64,000 nucleotides of DNA from Nemertoderma westbladi (GCA_032718475.1 JAUCBJ010003757.1:1-64000); one strand, 5' to 3'; counted from the stretch's first letter, positions 19,700-34,200 are shown. Numbers and translations are program-made. Notes: generated from the sequence alone by a model not told the origin.

Positions 19700-22600
19700 G
19701 TGATGGTAGGTCCTTCTAGAACAAAAGGAATGGTAGGTCCTCCTAGAACCAAAGGAATGGTAGGTCCTCCTAGAACCAAAGGAATGGTAGGTTCTCCTAG
19801 AACCAAAGGAATGGTAGGTCCTCATAGAACAAAAGTGATGGTAGGTCCTTCTAGAACAAAAGGAATGGTAGGTCCTCCTAGAACCAAAGGAATGGTAGGT
19901 CCTCATAGAACCAAAGTGATGGTAGGTCCTCCTAGAACCGAAGGAATGGTAGGTCCTCCTAGAACCAAAGGAATGGTAGGTTATCCTAGAACCAAAGGAA
20001 TGGTAGGTCCTCATAGAACAAAAGTGATGGTAGGTCCTTCTAGAACAAAAGGAATGGTAGGTCCTCCTAGAACCAAATGAATGGTAGGTCCTCCTAGAAC
20101 AAAAGGAATGGTAGGTCCTCCTAGAACCAAAGGAATGGTAGGTCCTCCTAGAACCAAAGGAATGGTAGGTCCTCATAGAACCAAAGTGATGGTAGGTCCT
20201 TCTAGAACAAAAGGAATGGTAGGTCCTCCTTGAACTGAAGGAATGTTAGATCCTCCTAGTACCAAAGGAATGGTAGGTCCTCCCCTAGAACAGAATGACT
20301 GGTAGGTCCTCCTAGTACCAAAGGAATGGTAGGTCCTCCCCGAGAACAGAATGAATGGTAGGTCCTCCTAGTACCAAAGGAATGGTAGGTCCTCCCCTAG
20401 AACAGAATGAATGGTAGGTCCTCCTAGAACAAAAGGAATGGTAGGTCCTCCTAGAACCAAAGGAATGGTAGGTCCTCCTAGAACCAAAGGAATTGTAGGT
20501 CCTCCTAGAACTGAAGGAATGGTAGGTCCTTTAGAACCAAAGGAATGGTAGGTCTTCCTAGAACAAAAGGAATGGTAGGTCCTCCTAGATCCAAAGGAAT
20601 AGTAGGTCCTCCTATAACTGAATGAATGGTAGGTCCTCCTAGAACCAAAGGAATGGTAGGTCCTCTTAGAACTGAAGGAATGGTAGGTCCTCCTAGAACT
20701 GAAGGAATGGTAGATCCTCCTAGTACCAAAGGAATGGTAGGTCCTCATAGAACCAAAAGAATGGTAGGTCCACCTAGAACCAAAAAAATGGTAGGTTCTC
20801 CTAGAACCAAAGGAATGGTAGGTCCTCATAGAACCAAAAGAATGGTAGGTCCTCCTAGAACCAAAGGAATGGTAGGTTCTCCTAGAACCAAAGGAATGGT
20901 AGGTTCTCCTAGAACCAAAGGAATGGTAGGTCCTTTAGAACCAAAGGAATGGTAGGTCCTCCTAGAACAAAAGGAATGGTAGGTCCTCATAGAACCAAAG
21001 GAATGGTAGGTCCTCATAGAACCAAAGGAATGGTAGGTCCTTTAGAACCAAAGGAATGGTAGGTCCTCCTAGAACAAAAGGAATGGTAGGTCCTCATAGA
21101 ACCAAAGGAATGGTAGGTCCTCCTATAACTGAATGAATGGTAGGTTCTCCTAGAACCAAAGTAATGGTAGGTCCTCCTAGAACCAAAGGAATGGTAGGTC
21201 CTCCTAGAACCAAAGGAATGGTAGGTCCTCCTAGAACCAAAGGAATGGTAGGTCCTCCTAGAACGGAAAGAATGGTAGGTCCTCCTAGAACCAAAGGAAT
21301 GGTAGGTCCTCCTATAACTGAATGAATGGTAGGTCCTCCTAGAACTAAAGGAATGGTAGGTCCTCCTAGAACCAAAGGAATTGTAGGTCCTCCTAGAACC
21401 AAAGGAATGGTAGGTCCTCCTAGAAACAAAGGAATGGTAGGTCCTCCTAGAATCAAAGGAATGGTAGGTCCTCCTATAACTGAATGAATAGTAGGTCCTC
21501 CTAGAACCAAAGGAATGGTAGGTCCTCCTAGAACAAAAGGAATGGTAGGTCCTCCTAGAACCAAAGGAATGGTTGGTGTAGGTCCTCCTAGAACCAAAGG
21601 AATGGTAGGTCTTCCTAGAACCAAAGGAATGGTAGGTCCTCCTAGAACCAAAGGAATTGTAGGTCCTCCTAGAACAAAAGGAATGGTAGGTCCTCCTAGA
21701 ACCAAAGGAATGGTAGGTCCTCCTAGAATCAAATGAATGGTAGGTCCTCCTAGAACCAAAGGAATGGTAGGTCCTCCTATAACTGAATGAATGGCAGGTC
21801 CTCCTAGAACCAAAGGAATGGTAGGTCCTCCTAGAACCAAAGGAATGGTAGGTCCTCCTAGAACCAAAGGAATGGTAGGTCCTGCTATAACTGAATGAAT
21901 GGTAGGTCCTCCTAGAACCAAAGGAATGGTAGGTCCTCCTAGAACCAAAGGAATGGTAGGTCCTCCTATAACTGAATGAATGGTAGGTCCTCCTAGAACC
22001 AAAGGAATGGTAGGTCCTCCTAGAACCAAAGGAATGGTAGGTCCTCCTAGAACCAAAGGAATGGTAGGTCCTCCTAGAACAAAAGGAATGGTAGGTCCTC
22101 CTAGAACCAAAGGAATGGTTTGTGTAGGTCCTCCTAGAACCAAAGGAATGGTAGGTCCTGCTATAACTGAATGAATGGTAGGTCCTCCTAGAACCAAAGG
22201 AATGGTAGGTCCTCCTAGAACCAAAGGAATGGTAGGTCCTCCTATAACTGAATGAATGGTAGGTCCTCCTAGAACCAAAGGAATTGTAGGTCTTCCTAGA
22301 ACCAAAGGAATGGTAGGTCCTCCTAGAACCAAATGAATTGTAGGTCCTCCTAGAACCAAAGGAATGGTAGGTCCTCATAGAACAAAAGTGATGGTAGGTC
22401 CTTCTAGAACAAAAGGAATGGTAGGTCCTCCTAGAACCAAAGGAATGGTAGGTCCTCCTAGAATCAAAGGAATGGTAGGTCCTCCTAGAACCAAAGGAAT
22501 GGTAGGTCCTCCTATAACTGAATGAATGGTAGGTCCTCCTAGAACCAAAGGAATGGTAGGTCCTCCTAGAACCAAAGGAATGGTAGGTCCTCCTAGAACC

Positions 22601-25600
22601 AAAGGAATGGTAGGTCCTGCTATAACTGAATGAATGGTAGGTCCTGCTAGAACAAAATGAATGGTAGGTCCTCCTAGAAAAAAGGAATGGTAGGTCCTCC
22701 TAGAACCAAAGGAATGGTAGGTCCTGCTATAACTGAATGAATGGTAGGTCCTCCCAGAACCAAAGGAATGGTAGGTCCTCCTAGAACCAAAGGAATGGTA
22801 GGTCCTCCTATAACTGAATGAATGGTAGGTCCTCCTAGAACCAAAGGAATGGTAGGTCCTCCCCTAGAACAGAATGAATGGTACGTCCTCCTAGAACCAA
22901 AGGAATGGTAGGTACTCATAGAATCGAAAGAACGGTAGTTCCCCTAGAACAAAAGGAATGGTAGGTTCCCCTAGAACAAAAGGAATGATAGGTCCTCCTA
23001 GAACCAAAGGAATGGTAGGTCCTCCAAGAAGAAAAGGAATGGTAGGTCCTCCTAGAACCAAAGGAATGGTAGGTTCTCCTATTACTGAATGAGTGGTAGG
23101 TTCTCCTAGAACCAAAGGAATGGTAGGTCCTCCTAGAACTGAAGGAATGGTAGGTCCTCCTAGAACTGAAGGAATGGTAGGTCCTCCTAGAACTGAAGGA
23201 ATGGTAGGTCCTCCTAGAACTGAAGGAATGGTAGGTCCTCCTAGAACTGAAGGAATGGTAGGTCCTCCTAGAACTGAAGGAATGGTAGGTCCTCCTAGAA
23301 CAAAAGGAATGGTAGGTCTTCCTAGAACCAAAGGAATGGTAGGTCCTCCTAGAACTGAAGGAATGGTAGGTCCTCCTAGAACCAAAGGAATGGTAGGTTT
23401 TCCTAGAACCAGAGGAATGGTAGGTCGTCCTGTAACTGAAGGAATGGTAGGTCCTCCTTGAACTGAAAGAATGGTAGGTCCTCCTAGAACAAAAGGAATG
23501 GTAGGTCCTCCTAGAACTGAAGGAATGGTAGGTCCTCCTAGAACCAAAGGAATGGTTTGTGTAGGTCCTCCTAGAACCAAAGGAATGGTAGGTCCTGCTA
23601 TAACTGAATGAATGGTAGGTCCTCCTAGAACAAAAGGAATGGTAGGTCCTCCTAGAACTGAAGGAATGGTAGGTCCTCCTAGAACCAAAGGAATGGTAGG
23701 TTTTCTTAGAACCAGAAGAATGGTAGGTCGTCCTGTAACTGAAGGAATGGTAGGTCCTCCTTGAACTGAAAGAATGGTAGGTCCTCCTAGAACAAAAGGA
23801 ATGGTAGGTCCTCCTAGAACTGAAGGAATGGTAGGTCCTCCTAGAACCAAAGGAATGGTTTGTGTAGGTCCTCCTAGAACCAAAGGAATGGTAGGTCCTG
23901 CTATAACTGAATGAATGGTAGGTCCTCCTAGAACCAAAGGAATGGTAGGTCCTCCTATAACTGAATGAATGGTAGGTCCTCCTAGAACCAAAGGAATTGT
24001 AGGTCTTCCTAGAACCAAAGGAATGGTAGGTCCTCCTAGAACCAAATGAATTGTAGGTCCTCCTAGAACCAAGGAATGGTAGGTCCCCATAGAACAAAAG
24101 TGATGGTAGGTCCTTCTAGAACAAAAGCAATGGTAGGTCCTCCTAGAACCAAAGGAATGGTAGGTCCTCCTAGAATCAAAGGAATGGTAGGTCCTCCTAG
24201 AACCAAAGGAATGGTAGGTCCTCCTAGAACAAAAGGAATGGTAGGTCCTCCTAGAACTGAAGGAATGGTAGGTCCTCCTAGAACCAAAGGAATGGTTTGT
24301 GTAGGTCCTCCTAGAACCAAAGGAATGGTAGGTCCTGCTATAACTGAATGAATGGTAGGTCCTCCTAGAACCAAAGGAATGGTAGGTCCTCCTATAACTG
24401 AATGAATGGTAGGTCCTCCTAGAACCAAAGGAATTGTAGGTCTTCCTAGAACCAAAGGAATGGTAGGTCCTCCTAGAACCAAATGAATTGTAGGTCCTCC
24501 TAGAACCAAAGGAATGGTAGGTCCTCATAGAACAAAAGTGATGGTAGGTCCTTCTAGAACAAAAGCAATGGTAGGTCCTCCTAGAACCAAAGGAATGGTA
24601 GGTCCTCCTAGAATCAAAGGAATGGTAGGTTCTCCTAGAACCAAAGGAATGGTAGGTTATCCTAGAACCAAAGGAATGGTAGGTACTCCTATAACTGAAT
24701 GAATGGTAGGTCCTCCTAGAACCAAAGGAATGGTAGGTCCTCCTAGAACCAAAGGAATGGTAGGTCCTCCTAGAACCAAAGGAATGGTAGGTTCTGCTAT
24801 AACTGAATGAATGGTAGGTCCTCCTAGAACAAAATGAATGGTAGGTCCTCCTAGAACCAAAGGAATGGTAGGTCCTCCTAGAACCAAAGGAATGGTAGGT
24901 CCTGCTATAACTGAATGAATGGTAGGTCCTCCCAGAACCAAAGGAATGGTAGGTCCTCCTAGAACCAAAGGAATGGTAGGTCCTCCCAGAACCAAAGGAA
25001 TGGTAGGTCCTCCTAGAACCAAAGGAATGGTAGGTCCTCCTATAACTGAATGAATGGTAGGTCCTCCTAGAACCAAAGGAATGGTAGGTCCTCCCCTAGA
25101 ACAGAATGAATGGTACGTCCTCCTAGAACCAAAGGAATGGTAGGTACTCATAGAATCGAAAGAACGGTAGTTCCCCCTAGAACAAAAGGAATGGTAGGTT
25201 CCCCTAGAACAAAAGGAATGGTAGGTCCTCCTAGAACCAAAGGAATGGTAGGTCCTCCAAGAAGAAAAGGAATGGTAGGTCCTCCTAGAACCAAAGGAAT
25301 GGTAGGTTCTCCTATTACTGAATGAGTGGTAGGTTCTCCTAGAACCAAAGGAATGGTAGGTCCTCCTAGAACTGAAGGAATGGTAGGTCCTCCTAGAACT
25401 GAAGGAATGGTAGGTCCTCCTAGAACTGAAGGAATGGTAGGTCCTCCTAGAACTGAAGGAATGGTAGGTCTTCCTAGAACTGAAGGAATGGTAGGTCCTC
25501 CTAGAACTGAAGGAATGGTAGGTCCTCCTAGAACAAAAGGAATGGTAGGTCTTCCTAGAACCAAAGGAATGTTAGGTCCTCCTAGAACTGAAGGAATGGT

Positions 25601-27139
25601 AGGTCCTCCTAGAACCAAAGGAATGGTAGGTCCTCCTAGAACTGAAGGAATGGTAGGTCGTCCTGTAACTGAAGGAATGGTAGGTCCTCCTTGAACTGAA
25701 AGAATGGTAGGTCCTCCTAGAACAAAAGGAATGGTAGGTCCTCCTAGAACTGAAGGAATGGTAGGTCTTCCTAGAACCAAAGGAATGGTAGGTCCTCCTA
25801 GAACCAAAGGAATGGTAGGTCCTCCTAGAACGGAAAGAATGGTAGGTCCTCCTAGAACCATAGGAATGGTAGGTCCTCCTAGAACCAAAGGAATGGTAGG
25901 TTTTCTTAGAACCAGAGGAATGGTAGGTCGTCCTGTAACTGAAGGAATGGTAGGTCCTCCTTGAACTGAAAGAATGGTAGGTCCTCCTAGAACAAAAGGA
26001 ATAGTAGGTCCTCCTAGAACTGAAGGAATGGTAGGTCCTCCTAGAACTGAAGGAATGGTAGGTCCTCCTAGAACCAAAGGAATGGTAGGTTTTCCTAGAA
26101 CCAGAGGAATGGTAGGTCGTCCTGTAACTGAAGGAATGGTAGGTCCTCCTTGAACTGAAAGAATGGTAGGTCCTCCTAGAACAAAAGGAATGGTAGGTCC
26201 TCCTTGAACTGAAAGAATGGTAGGTCCTCCTAGAATCAAAGGAATGGTAGGTCATCCTAGAACCAAAGGAATGGTAGGTCCTCCAAGAACAAAAGGAATG
26301 GTAGGTCTTCCTAGAACCAAAGGAATGGTAGGTCCTCCTAGAACTGAAGGAATGGTAGGTCCTCCTAGAACCAAAGGAATGGTAGGTTTTCCTAGAACCA
26401 GAGGAATGGTAGGTCGTCCTGTAACTGAAGGAATGGTAGGTCCTTCTTGAACTGAAAGAATGGTAGGTCCTCCTAGAACAAAAGGAATGGTAGGTCCTCC
26501 TAGAACTGAAGGAATGGTAGGTCCTCCTTGAACTGAAAGAATGGTAGGTCCTCATAGAATCAAAGCAATGGTAGGTTTTCCTAGAACCAGAGGAATGGTA
26601 GGTCGTCCTGTAACTGAAGGAATGGTAGGTCCTTCTTGAACTGAAAGAATGGTAGGTCATCCTAGAACAAAAGGAATGGTAGGTCCTCCTAGAACTGAAG
26701 GAATGGTAGGTCCTCCTTGAACTGAAAGAATGGTAGGTCCTCATAGAATCAAAGCAATGGTAGGTTTTCCTAGAACCAGAGGAATGGTAGGTCGTCCTGT
26801 AACTGAAGGAATGGTAGGTCCTTCTTGAACTGAAAGAATGGTAGGTCCTCCTAGAACAAAAGGAATGGTAGGTCCTCCTAGAACTGAAGGAATGGTAGGT
26901 CCTCCTTGAACTGAAAGAATGGTAGGTCCTCATAGAATCAAAGCAATGGTAGGTTTTCCTAGAACCAGAGGAATGGTAGGTCGTCCTGTAACTGAAGGAA
27001 TGGTAGGTCCTTCTTGAACTGAAAGAATGGTAGGTCATCCTAGAACAAAAGGAATGGTAGGTCCTCCTAGAACTGAAGGAATGGTGTCCTCCTACAACCG
27101 AAGGAATGATAGATCCTCCTAGAACTGAAGGAATGGTAG
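19700..27139. repeat. 27-bp minisatellite, second block (paxillin intron)
   Basis: The GTAGGTCCTCCTAGAACC-type array continues past the LINE to about 27,139; both blocks together hold about 345 units. Subtypes form local higher-order patterns: CTATAACTGAATGA units from 20,610 to 25,050, AACTGAAGGAATGG units from 23,110, and TTGAACTGAAAG units near the right end. The first ~1.1 kb repeats 16,715-17,790 at an offset of 3,019. The block around 22,915-23,460 repeats at 25,148-25,695. The right end fades through GATAGATCCTCC into unique DNA 170 bases before the next exon. Confidence 0.97.
26441..27030. repeat. 189-bp higher-order repeat (7 x 27)
   Basis: The marker TCCTTCTTGAACTG occurs at 26,441, 26,630, 26,819 and 27,008, exactly 189 bases apart. 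Each period holds the same series of seven unit subtypes, including CATAGAATCAAAGCAATGG and GTCGTCCTGTAACTG. This is recent unequal exchange or slippage of seven-unit blocks. Confidence 0.9.
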
Positions 27140-27308
27140 CACCTTGTTACACGTTTGTGGCTCGCCCCTCAACACAATGTAATGGAATAGAAAAACTGTA
27201 GACAAGAAATTTGTTTAATTTAAATATTTCAACTTTTGTAGATTAGTGACAATAAAAAAACTGCAAAAACCTACGCTATATCTCTATCTAATGTTCGCTG
27301 AAATGCAG

Positions 27309-27482
27309 GTAGTGACAGCATTGGGTAAGACTTGGCATCCGAGTCATTTCAACTGCGTTCATTGTGACAACGAATTGGGAACGCAGAACTTCTTCGAGAA
27401 AGAAGGCAAACCATACTGCGAGAACGATTACCATCAGTTGTTCTCGCCTCGTTGCAACTACTGTAATCAACCAATCAAAGAT
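27309..27482 (+). CDS. pxn: Paxillin exon: most of LIM1, start of LIM2
   Basis: The 58 codons read [19 protein letters not shown] then [19 protein letters not shown] and [13 protein letters not shown]. This supplies the remaining LIM1 zinc ligands (His of WH, His of SH, two Cys, YC and the Asp of NDY) and the first Cys-x2-Cys of LIM2. The acceptor is AAATGCAG and the donor GTAAGT at 27,483; both ends are phase 0, as in vertebrate paxillin. Paxillin is a focal-adhesion scaffold, and its LIM domains target it to adhesions. The exon sits between an 11.2-kb intron and a 23.6-kb intron, both mostly satellite. Confidence 0.95.
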
Positions 27483-27878
27483 GTAAGTTAATTAACTCCA
27501 AAATAATTGTTAGTAATGTGATATATGTTGGTTATTTGGTATGGTACACGGGAAAGGATGATGCTTGCTTAAATAATAGAAGACACAGAACACTCATATG
27601 AATGATGCAATAATATGTTACGCAAACAGGGTGTGAAAAGAGGTTTCAATATATAGTAAATGGATTTATAGGACCAATTAACATTCTAATGTAGCGCGGA
27701 TTTTGGTTGGACATAAACATTTGCAAAGCAGTGCCAGACGACAGCCAATTTGCAGGGAACAATTTGTAATTAGCTATTTTGTTGATATTATTAGTAAATA
27801 GGGGATGTTTCTTTGTTGGGGCTTACTATATTTCCCCATATGCTCTTACTCTTTCCCAGAAGAGCCTTTATTATATAT
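27483..27878. other. Intron DNA between exon and satellite
   Basis: This is unique sequence at the 5' end of the 23.6-kb paxillin intron. Nothing beyond the donor GTAAGTTAATTAAC is recognised. The 49-bp satellite starts abruptly about 395 bases into the intron. Confidence 0.6.
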
Positions 27879-29649
27879 AACATGCAAACACAATCTAAAC
27901 AAATATAGTGTGATAGATAATCCGTGTAACATACAAACACAATATAAACAAATATAGTGTGATAGATAATCCGTATAACATACAAACACAATCTAAACAA
28001 ATATAGTGTGATAGATAATCCGTATAACATACAAACACAATCTAAACAAATATAGTGTGATAGATAAATCCGTGTAACATACAAACACAATATAAACAAA
28101 TATAGTGTGATAGATAATCCGTATAACATACAAACACAATATAAACAAATATAGTGTGATAGATAATCCGTATAACATACAAACACAATATAAACAAATA
28201 TAGTGTGATAGATAATCCGTGTAACATACAAACACAATATAAACAAATATAGTGTGATAGATAATCCGTGTAACATACAAACACAATATAAACAAATATA
28301 GTGTGATAGATAATCCGTATAACATACAAACACAATATAACCAAAGTGTGATAGATAATCCGTATAACATACAAATACAATATAAACAAATATAGTGTGA
28401 TAGATAATCCGTGTAACATACAAACACAATATAAACAAATATAGTGCGATAGATAATCCGTGTAACATACAAACACAATATAAACAAATATAGTGTGATA
28501 GATAATCCGTGTAACATACAAACACAATATAAACAAATATAGTGTGATAGATAATCCGTGTAACATACAAACACAATATAAACAAATATAGTTTGATAGA
28601 TAATCCGTATAACATACAAACACAATATAACCAAAGTGTGATAGATAATCCGTATAACATACAAACACAATATAAACAAATATAGTGTGATAGATAATCC
28701 GTATAACATACAAACACAATATAAACAAATATAGTGTGATAGATAATCCGTGTAACATACAAACACAATATAAACAAATATAGTGTGATAGAAAATCCGT
28801 ATAACATACAAACACAATATAAACAAATATAGTTTGATAGATAATCCGTATAACATGCAAACACAATATAAACAAATATAGAGTGATAGATAATCCGTAT
28901 AACATACAAACACAATATAAACAAATATAGTGTGATAGATAATCCGTGTAACATACAAACACAATATAAACAAATATAGTGTGATAGAAAATCCGTATAA
29001 CATACAAACACAATATAAACAAATATAGTGTGATAGATAATCCGTGTAACATACAAACACAATATAAACAAATATAGTGTGATAGATAATCCGCATAACA
29101 TACAAACACAATATAAACAAATATAGTGTGATAGATAATCCGTGTAACATACAAACACAATATAAACAAATATAGTGTGATAGATAATCCGCAATATAAA
29201 CAAATATAGTGTGATAGATAATCCGTATAACATACAAACACAATATAAACAAATATAGTGTGATTGATAATCCGTATAACATACAAACACAATATAAACA
29301 AATATAGTGTGATAGAAAATCCGTGTAACATACAAACACAATATAAACAAATATAGTGTGATAGATAATCCGTGTAACATACAAACACAATATAAACAAA
29401 TATAGTGCGATAGATAATCCGTATAACATACAAACACAATATAAACAAATATAGTGTGATAGATAATCCGTATAACATACAAACACAATATAAACAAATA
29501 TAGTGTGATAGAAAATCCGTATAACATACAAACACAATATAAAAAAATATAGTGTGATTGATAATCCGTATAACATACAAACACAATATAAACAAATATA
29601 GTGTGATAGAAAATCCGTGTAACATACAAACACAATATAAACAAATATA

Positions 29650-32600
29650 GTGTGATAGATAATCCGTGTAACATACAAACACAATATAAACAAATATAGT
29701 GTGATAGAAAATCCGTGTAACATACAAACACAATATAAACAAATATAGTGTGAAAGATAATCCGCATAACATACAAACACAATATAAACAAATATAGTGT
29801 GATAGATAATCCGTGTAACATACAAACACAATATAAATAAATATAGTGTGATAGATAATCCGTGTAACATACAAACACAATATAAACAAATATAGTGTGA
29901 TAGATAATCCGTATAACATACAAACACAATATAAACAAATATAGTGTGATAGATAATCCGTGTAACATACAAACACAATATAACCAAAGTGTGATAGATA
30001 ATCCGTATAACATACAAACACAATATAAACAAATATAGTTTGATAGATAATCCGTATAACATACAAACACAATATAAACAAATATAGTGTGATAGATAAT
30101 CCGTATAACATACAAACACAATATAAACAAATATAGTTTGATAGATAATCCGTATAACATACAAACACAATATAAACAAATATAGTGTGATAGATAATCC
30201 GTATAACATACAAACACAATATAAACAAATATAGTGTAATAGATAATCCGTGTAACATACAAACACAATATAAACAAATATAGTTTGATAGATAATCCGT
30301 ATAACATACAAACACAATATAAACAAATATAGTGTGATAGAAAATCCGTATAACATACAAACACAATATAAACAAATATAGTGTGATAGATAATCCGTAT
30401 AACATACAAACACAATATAAACAAATATAGTTTGATAGATAATCCGTATAACATACAAACACAATATAAACAAATATAGTGTGATAGATAATCCGTATAA
30501 CATACAAACACAATATAAACAAATATAGTGTGATAGATAATCCGTATAACATACAAACACAATATAAACAAATATAGTGTGATAGATAATCCGTGTAACA
30601 TACAAACACAATATAAACAAATATAGTGTGATAGATAATCCGTATAACATACAAACACAATATAAACAAATATAGTGTAATAGATAATCCGTGTAACATA
30701 CAAACACAATATAAACAAATATAGTTTGATAGATAATCCGTATAACATACAAACACAATATAAACAAATATAGTGTGATAGAAAATCCGTATAACATACA
30801 AACACAATATAAACAAATATAGTGTGATAGATAATCCGTATAACATACAAACACAATATAAACAAATATAGTTTGATAGATAATCCGTATAACATACAAA
30901 CACAATATAAACAAATATAGTGTGATAGATAATTTGTATAACATACAAACACAATATAAACAAATATAGTGTGATAGATAATCCGTATAACATACAAACA
31001 CAATATAAACAAATATAGTGTGATAGATAATCCGTATAACATACAAACACAATATAAACAAATATAGTGTGATAGATAATCCGTATAACATACAAACACA
31101 ATATAAACACAATATAAACAAATATAGTGTGATAGATAATCCGTATAACATACAAACACAATATAAACAAATATAGTGTGATAGATAATCCGTATAACAT
31201 ACAAACACAATATAAACAAATATAGTGTGATAGAAAATCCGAATAACATACAAACACAATATAAACAAATATAGTGTGATAGATAATCCGTGTAACATAC
31301 AAACACAATATAAACAAATATAGTGTGATAGATAATCCGTATAACATACAAACACAATATAAACAAATATAGTGTGATAGAAAATCCGTATAACATACAA
31401 ACACAATATAAACAAATATAGTGTGATAGAAAATCCGTATAACATACAAACACAATATAAACAAATATAGTGTGATAGAAAATCCGTATAACATACAAAC
31501 ACAATATAAACAAATATAGTGTGATAGATAATCCGCATAACATACAAACACAATATAAACAAATATAGTGTGATAGATAATCCGTGTAACATACAAACAC
31601 AATATAAACAAATATAGTGTGATAGAAAATCCGTATAACATACAAACACAATATAAACAAATATAGTGTGATAGATAATCCGCATAACATACAAACACAA
31701 TATAAACAAATATAGTGTGATAGATAATCCGTGTAACATACAAACACAATATAAACAAATATAGTGTGATAGATAATCCGTGTAACATACAAACACAATA
31801 TAAACAAATATAGTGTGATAGATAATCCGTATAACATACAAACACAATATAAACAAATATAGTTTGATAGATAATCCGTATAACATACAAACACAATATA
31901 AACAAATATAGTGTGATAGATAATCCGTATAACATACAAACACAATATAAACAAATATAGTGTAATAGATAATCCGTGTAACATACAAACACAATATAAA
32001 CAAATATAGTTTGATAGATAATCCGTATAACATACAAACACAATATAAACAAATATAGTGTGATAGAAAATCCGTATAACATACAAACACAATATAAACA
32101 AATATAGTGTGATAGATAATCCGTATAACATACAAACACAATATAAACAAATATAGTTTGATAGATAATCCGTATAACATACAAACACAATATAAACAAA
32201 TATAGTGTGATAGATAATCCGTATAACATACAAACACAATATAAACAAATATAGTGTGATAGATAATCCGTATAACATACAAACACAATATAAACAAATA
32301 TAGTGTGATAGATAATCCGTGTAACATACAAACACAATATAAACAAATATAGTGTGATAGATAATCCGTATAACATACAAACACAATATAAACAAATATA
32401 GTGTAATAGATAATCCGTGTAACATACAAACACAATATAAACAAATATAGTTTGATAGATAATCCGTATAACATACAAACACAATATAAACAAATATAGT
32501 GTGATAGAAAATCCGTATAACATACAAACACAATATAAACAAATATAGTGTGATAGATAATCCGTATAACATACAAACACAATATAAACAAATATAGTTT

Positions 32601-34200
32601 GATAGATAATCCGTATAACATACAAACACAATATAAACAAATATAGTGTGATAGATAATCCGTATAACATACAAACACAATATAAACAAATATAGTGTGA
32701 TAGATAATCCGTATAACATACAAACATAATATAAACAAATATAGTGTGATAGATAATCCGTATAACATACAAACACAATATAAACAAATATAGTGTGATA
32801 GATAATCCGTATAACATACAAACACAATATAAACACAATATAAACAAATATAGTGTGATAGATAATCCGTATAACATACAAACACAATATAAACAAATAT
32901 AGTGTGATAGATAATCCGTATAACATACAAACACAATATAAACAAATATAGTGTGATAGATAATCCGTATAACATACAAACACAATATAAACAAATATAG
33001 TGTGATAGATAATCCGTATAACATACAAACACAATATAAACAAATATAGTTTGATAGATAATCCGTATAACATACAAACACAATATAAACAAATATAGTG
33101 TGATAGATAATCCGTGTAACATACAAACACAATATAAACAAATATAGTGTGATAGAAAATCCGTATAACATACAAACACAATATAAACAAATATAGTGTG
33201 ATAGATAATCCGTGTAACATACAAACACAATATAAACAAATATAGTGTGATAGATAATCCGTATAACATACAAACACAATATAAACAAATATAGTGTGAT
33301 AGAAAATCCGTATAACATACAAACACAATATAAACAAATATAGTGTGATAGAAAATCCGTATAACATACAAACACAATATAAACAAATATAGTGTGATAG
33401 AAAATCCGTATAACATACAAACACAATATAAACAAATATAGTGTGATAGATAATCCGCATAACATACAAACACAATATAAACAAATATAGTGTGATAGAT
33501 AATCCGTGTAACATACAAACACAATATAAACAAATATAGTGTGATAGAAAATCCGTATAACATACAAACACAATATAAACAAATATAGTGTGATAGATAA
33601 TCCGCATAACATACAAACACAATATAAACAAATATAGTGTGATAGATAATCCGTGTAACATACAAACACAATATAAACAAATATAGTGTGATAGATAATC
33701 CGTGTAACATACAAACACAATATAAACAAATATAGTGTGATAGATAATCCGTATAACATACAAACACAATATAACCAAAGTGTGATAGATAATCCGTATA
33801 ACATACAAACACAATATAAACAAATATAGTGTGATAGAAAATCCGTATAACATACAAACACAATATAAACAAATATAGTGTGATAGATAATCCGTGTAAC
33901 ATACAAACACAATATAAACAAATATAGTGTGATAGATAATCCGTATAACATACAAACACAATATAACCAAAGTGTGATAGATAATCCGTATAACATACAA
34001 ACACAATATAACCAAAGTGTGATAGATAATCCGTATAACATACAAACACAATATAAACAAATATAGTGTGATAGAAAATCCGTATAACATACAAACACAA
34101 TATAAACAAATATAGTGTGATAGATAATCCGTGTAACATACAAACACAATATAAACAAATATAGTTTGATAGATAATCCGTATAACATACAAACACAATA
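29650..34200. repeat. Higher-order block A of the 49-bp satellite
   Basis: The variant pattern is matched at an offset of exactly 7,111 bases by block B. GTGTAATAG units at 30,231, 30,672, 31,957 and 32,398 recur at 37,342, 37,783, 39,068 and 39,509. The ATATAAATAAATATAG variant at 29,831 recurs at 36,942. Within each block the pair spacing of 441 bases (9 units) repeats twice. Confidence 0.85.

Noticed and set aside
15958-27038. Collagen-like or antifreeze-like repeat proteins (GPPRTKGMV, TIPLVLGGP, SFGSRRTYH)
   Set aside because: The 27-bp unit is nine codons without stops in several frames on both strands. Only the short paxillin exon up to 16,059 has independent support.
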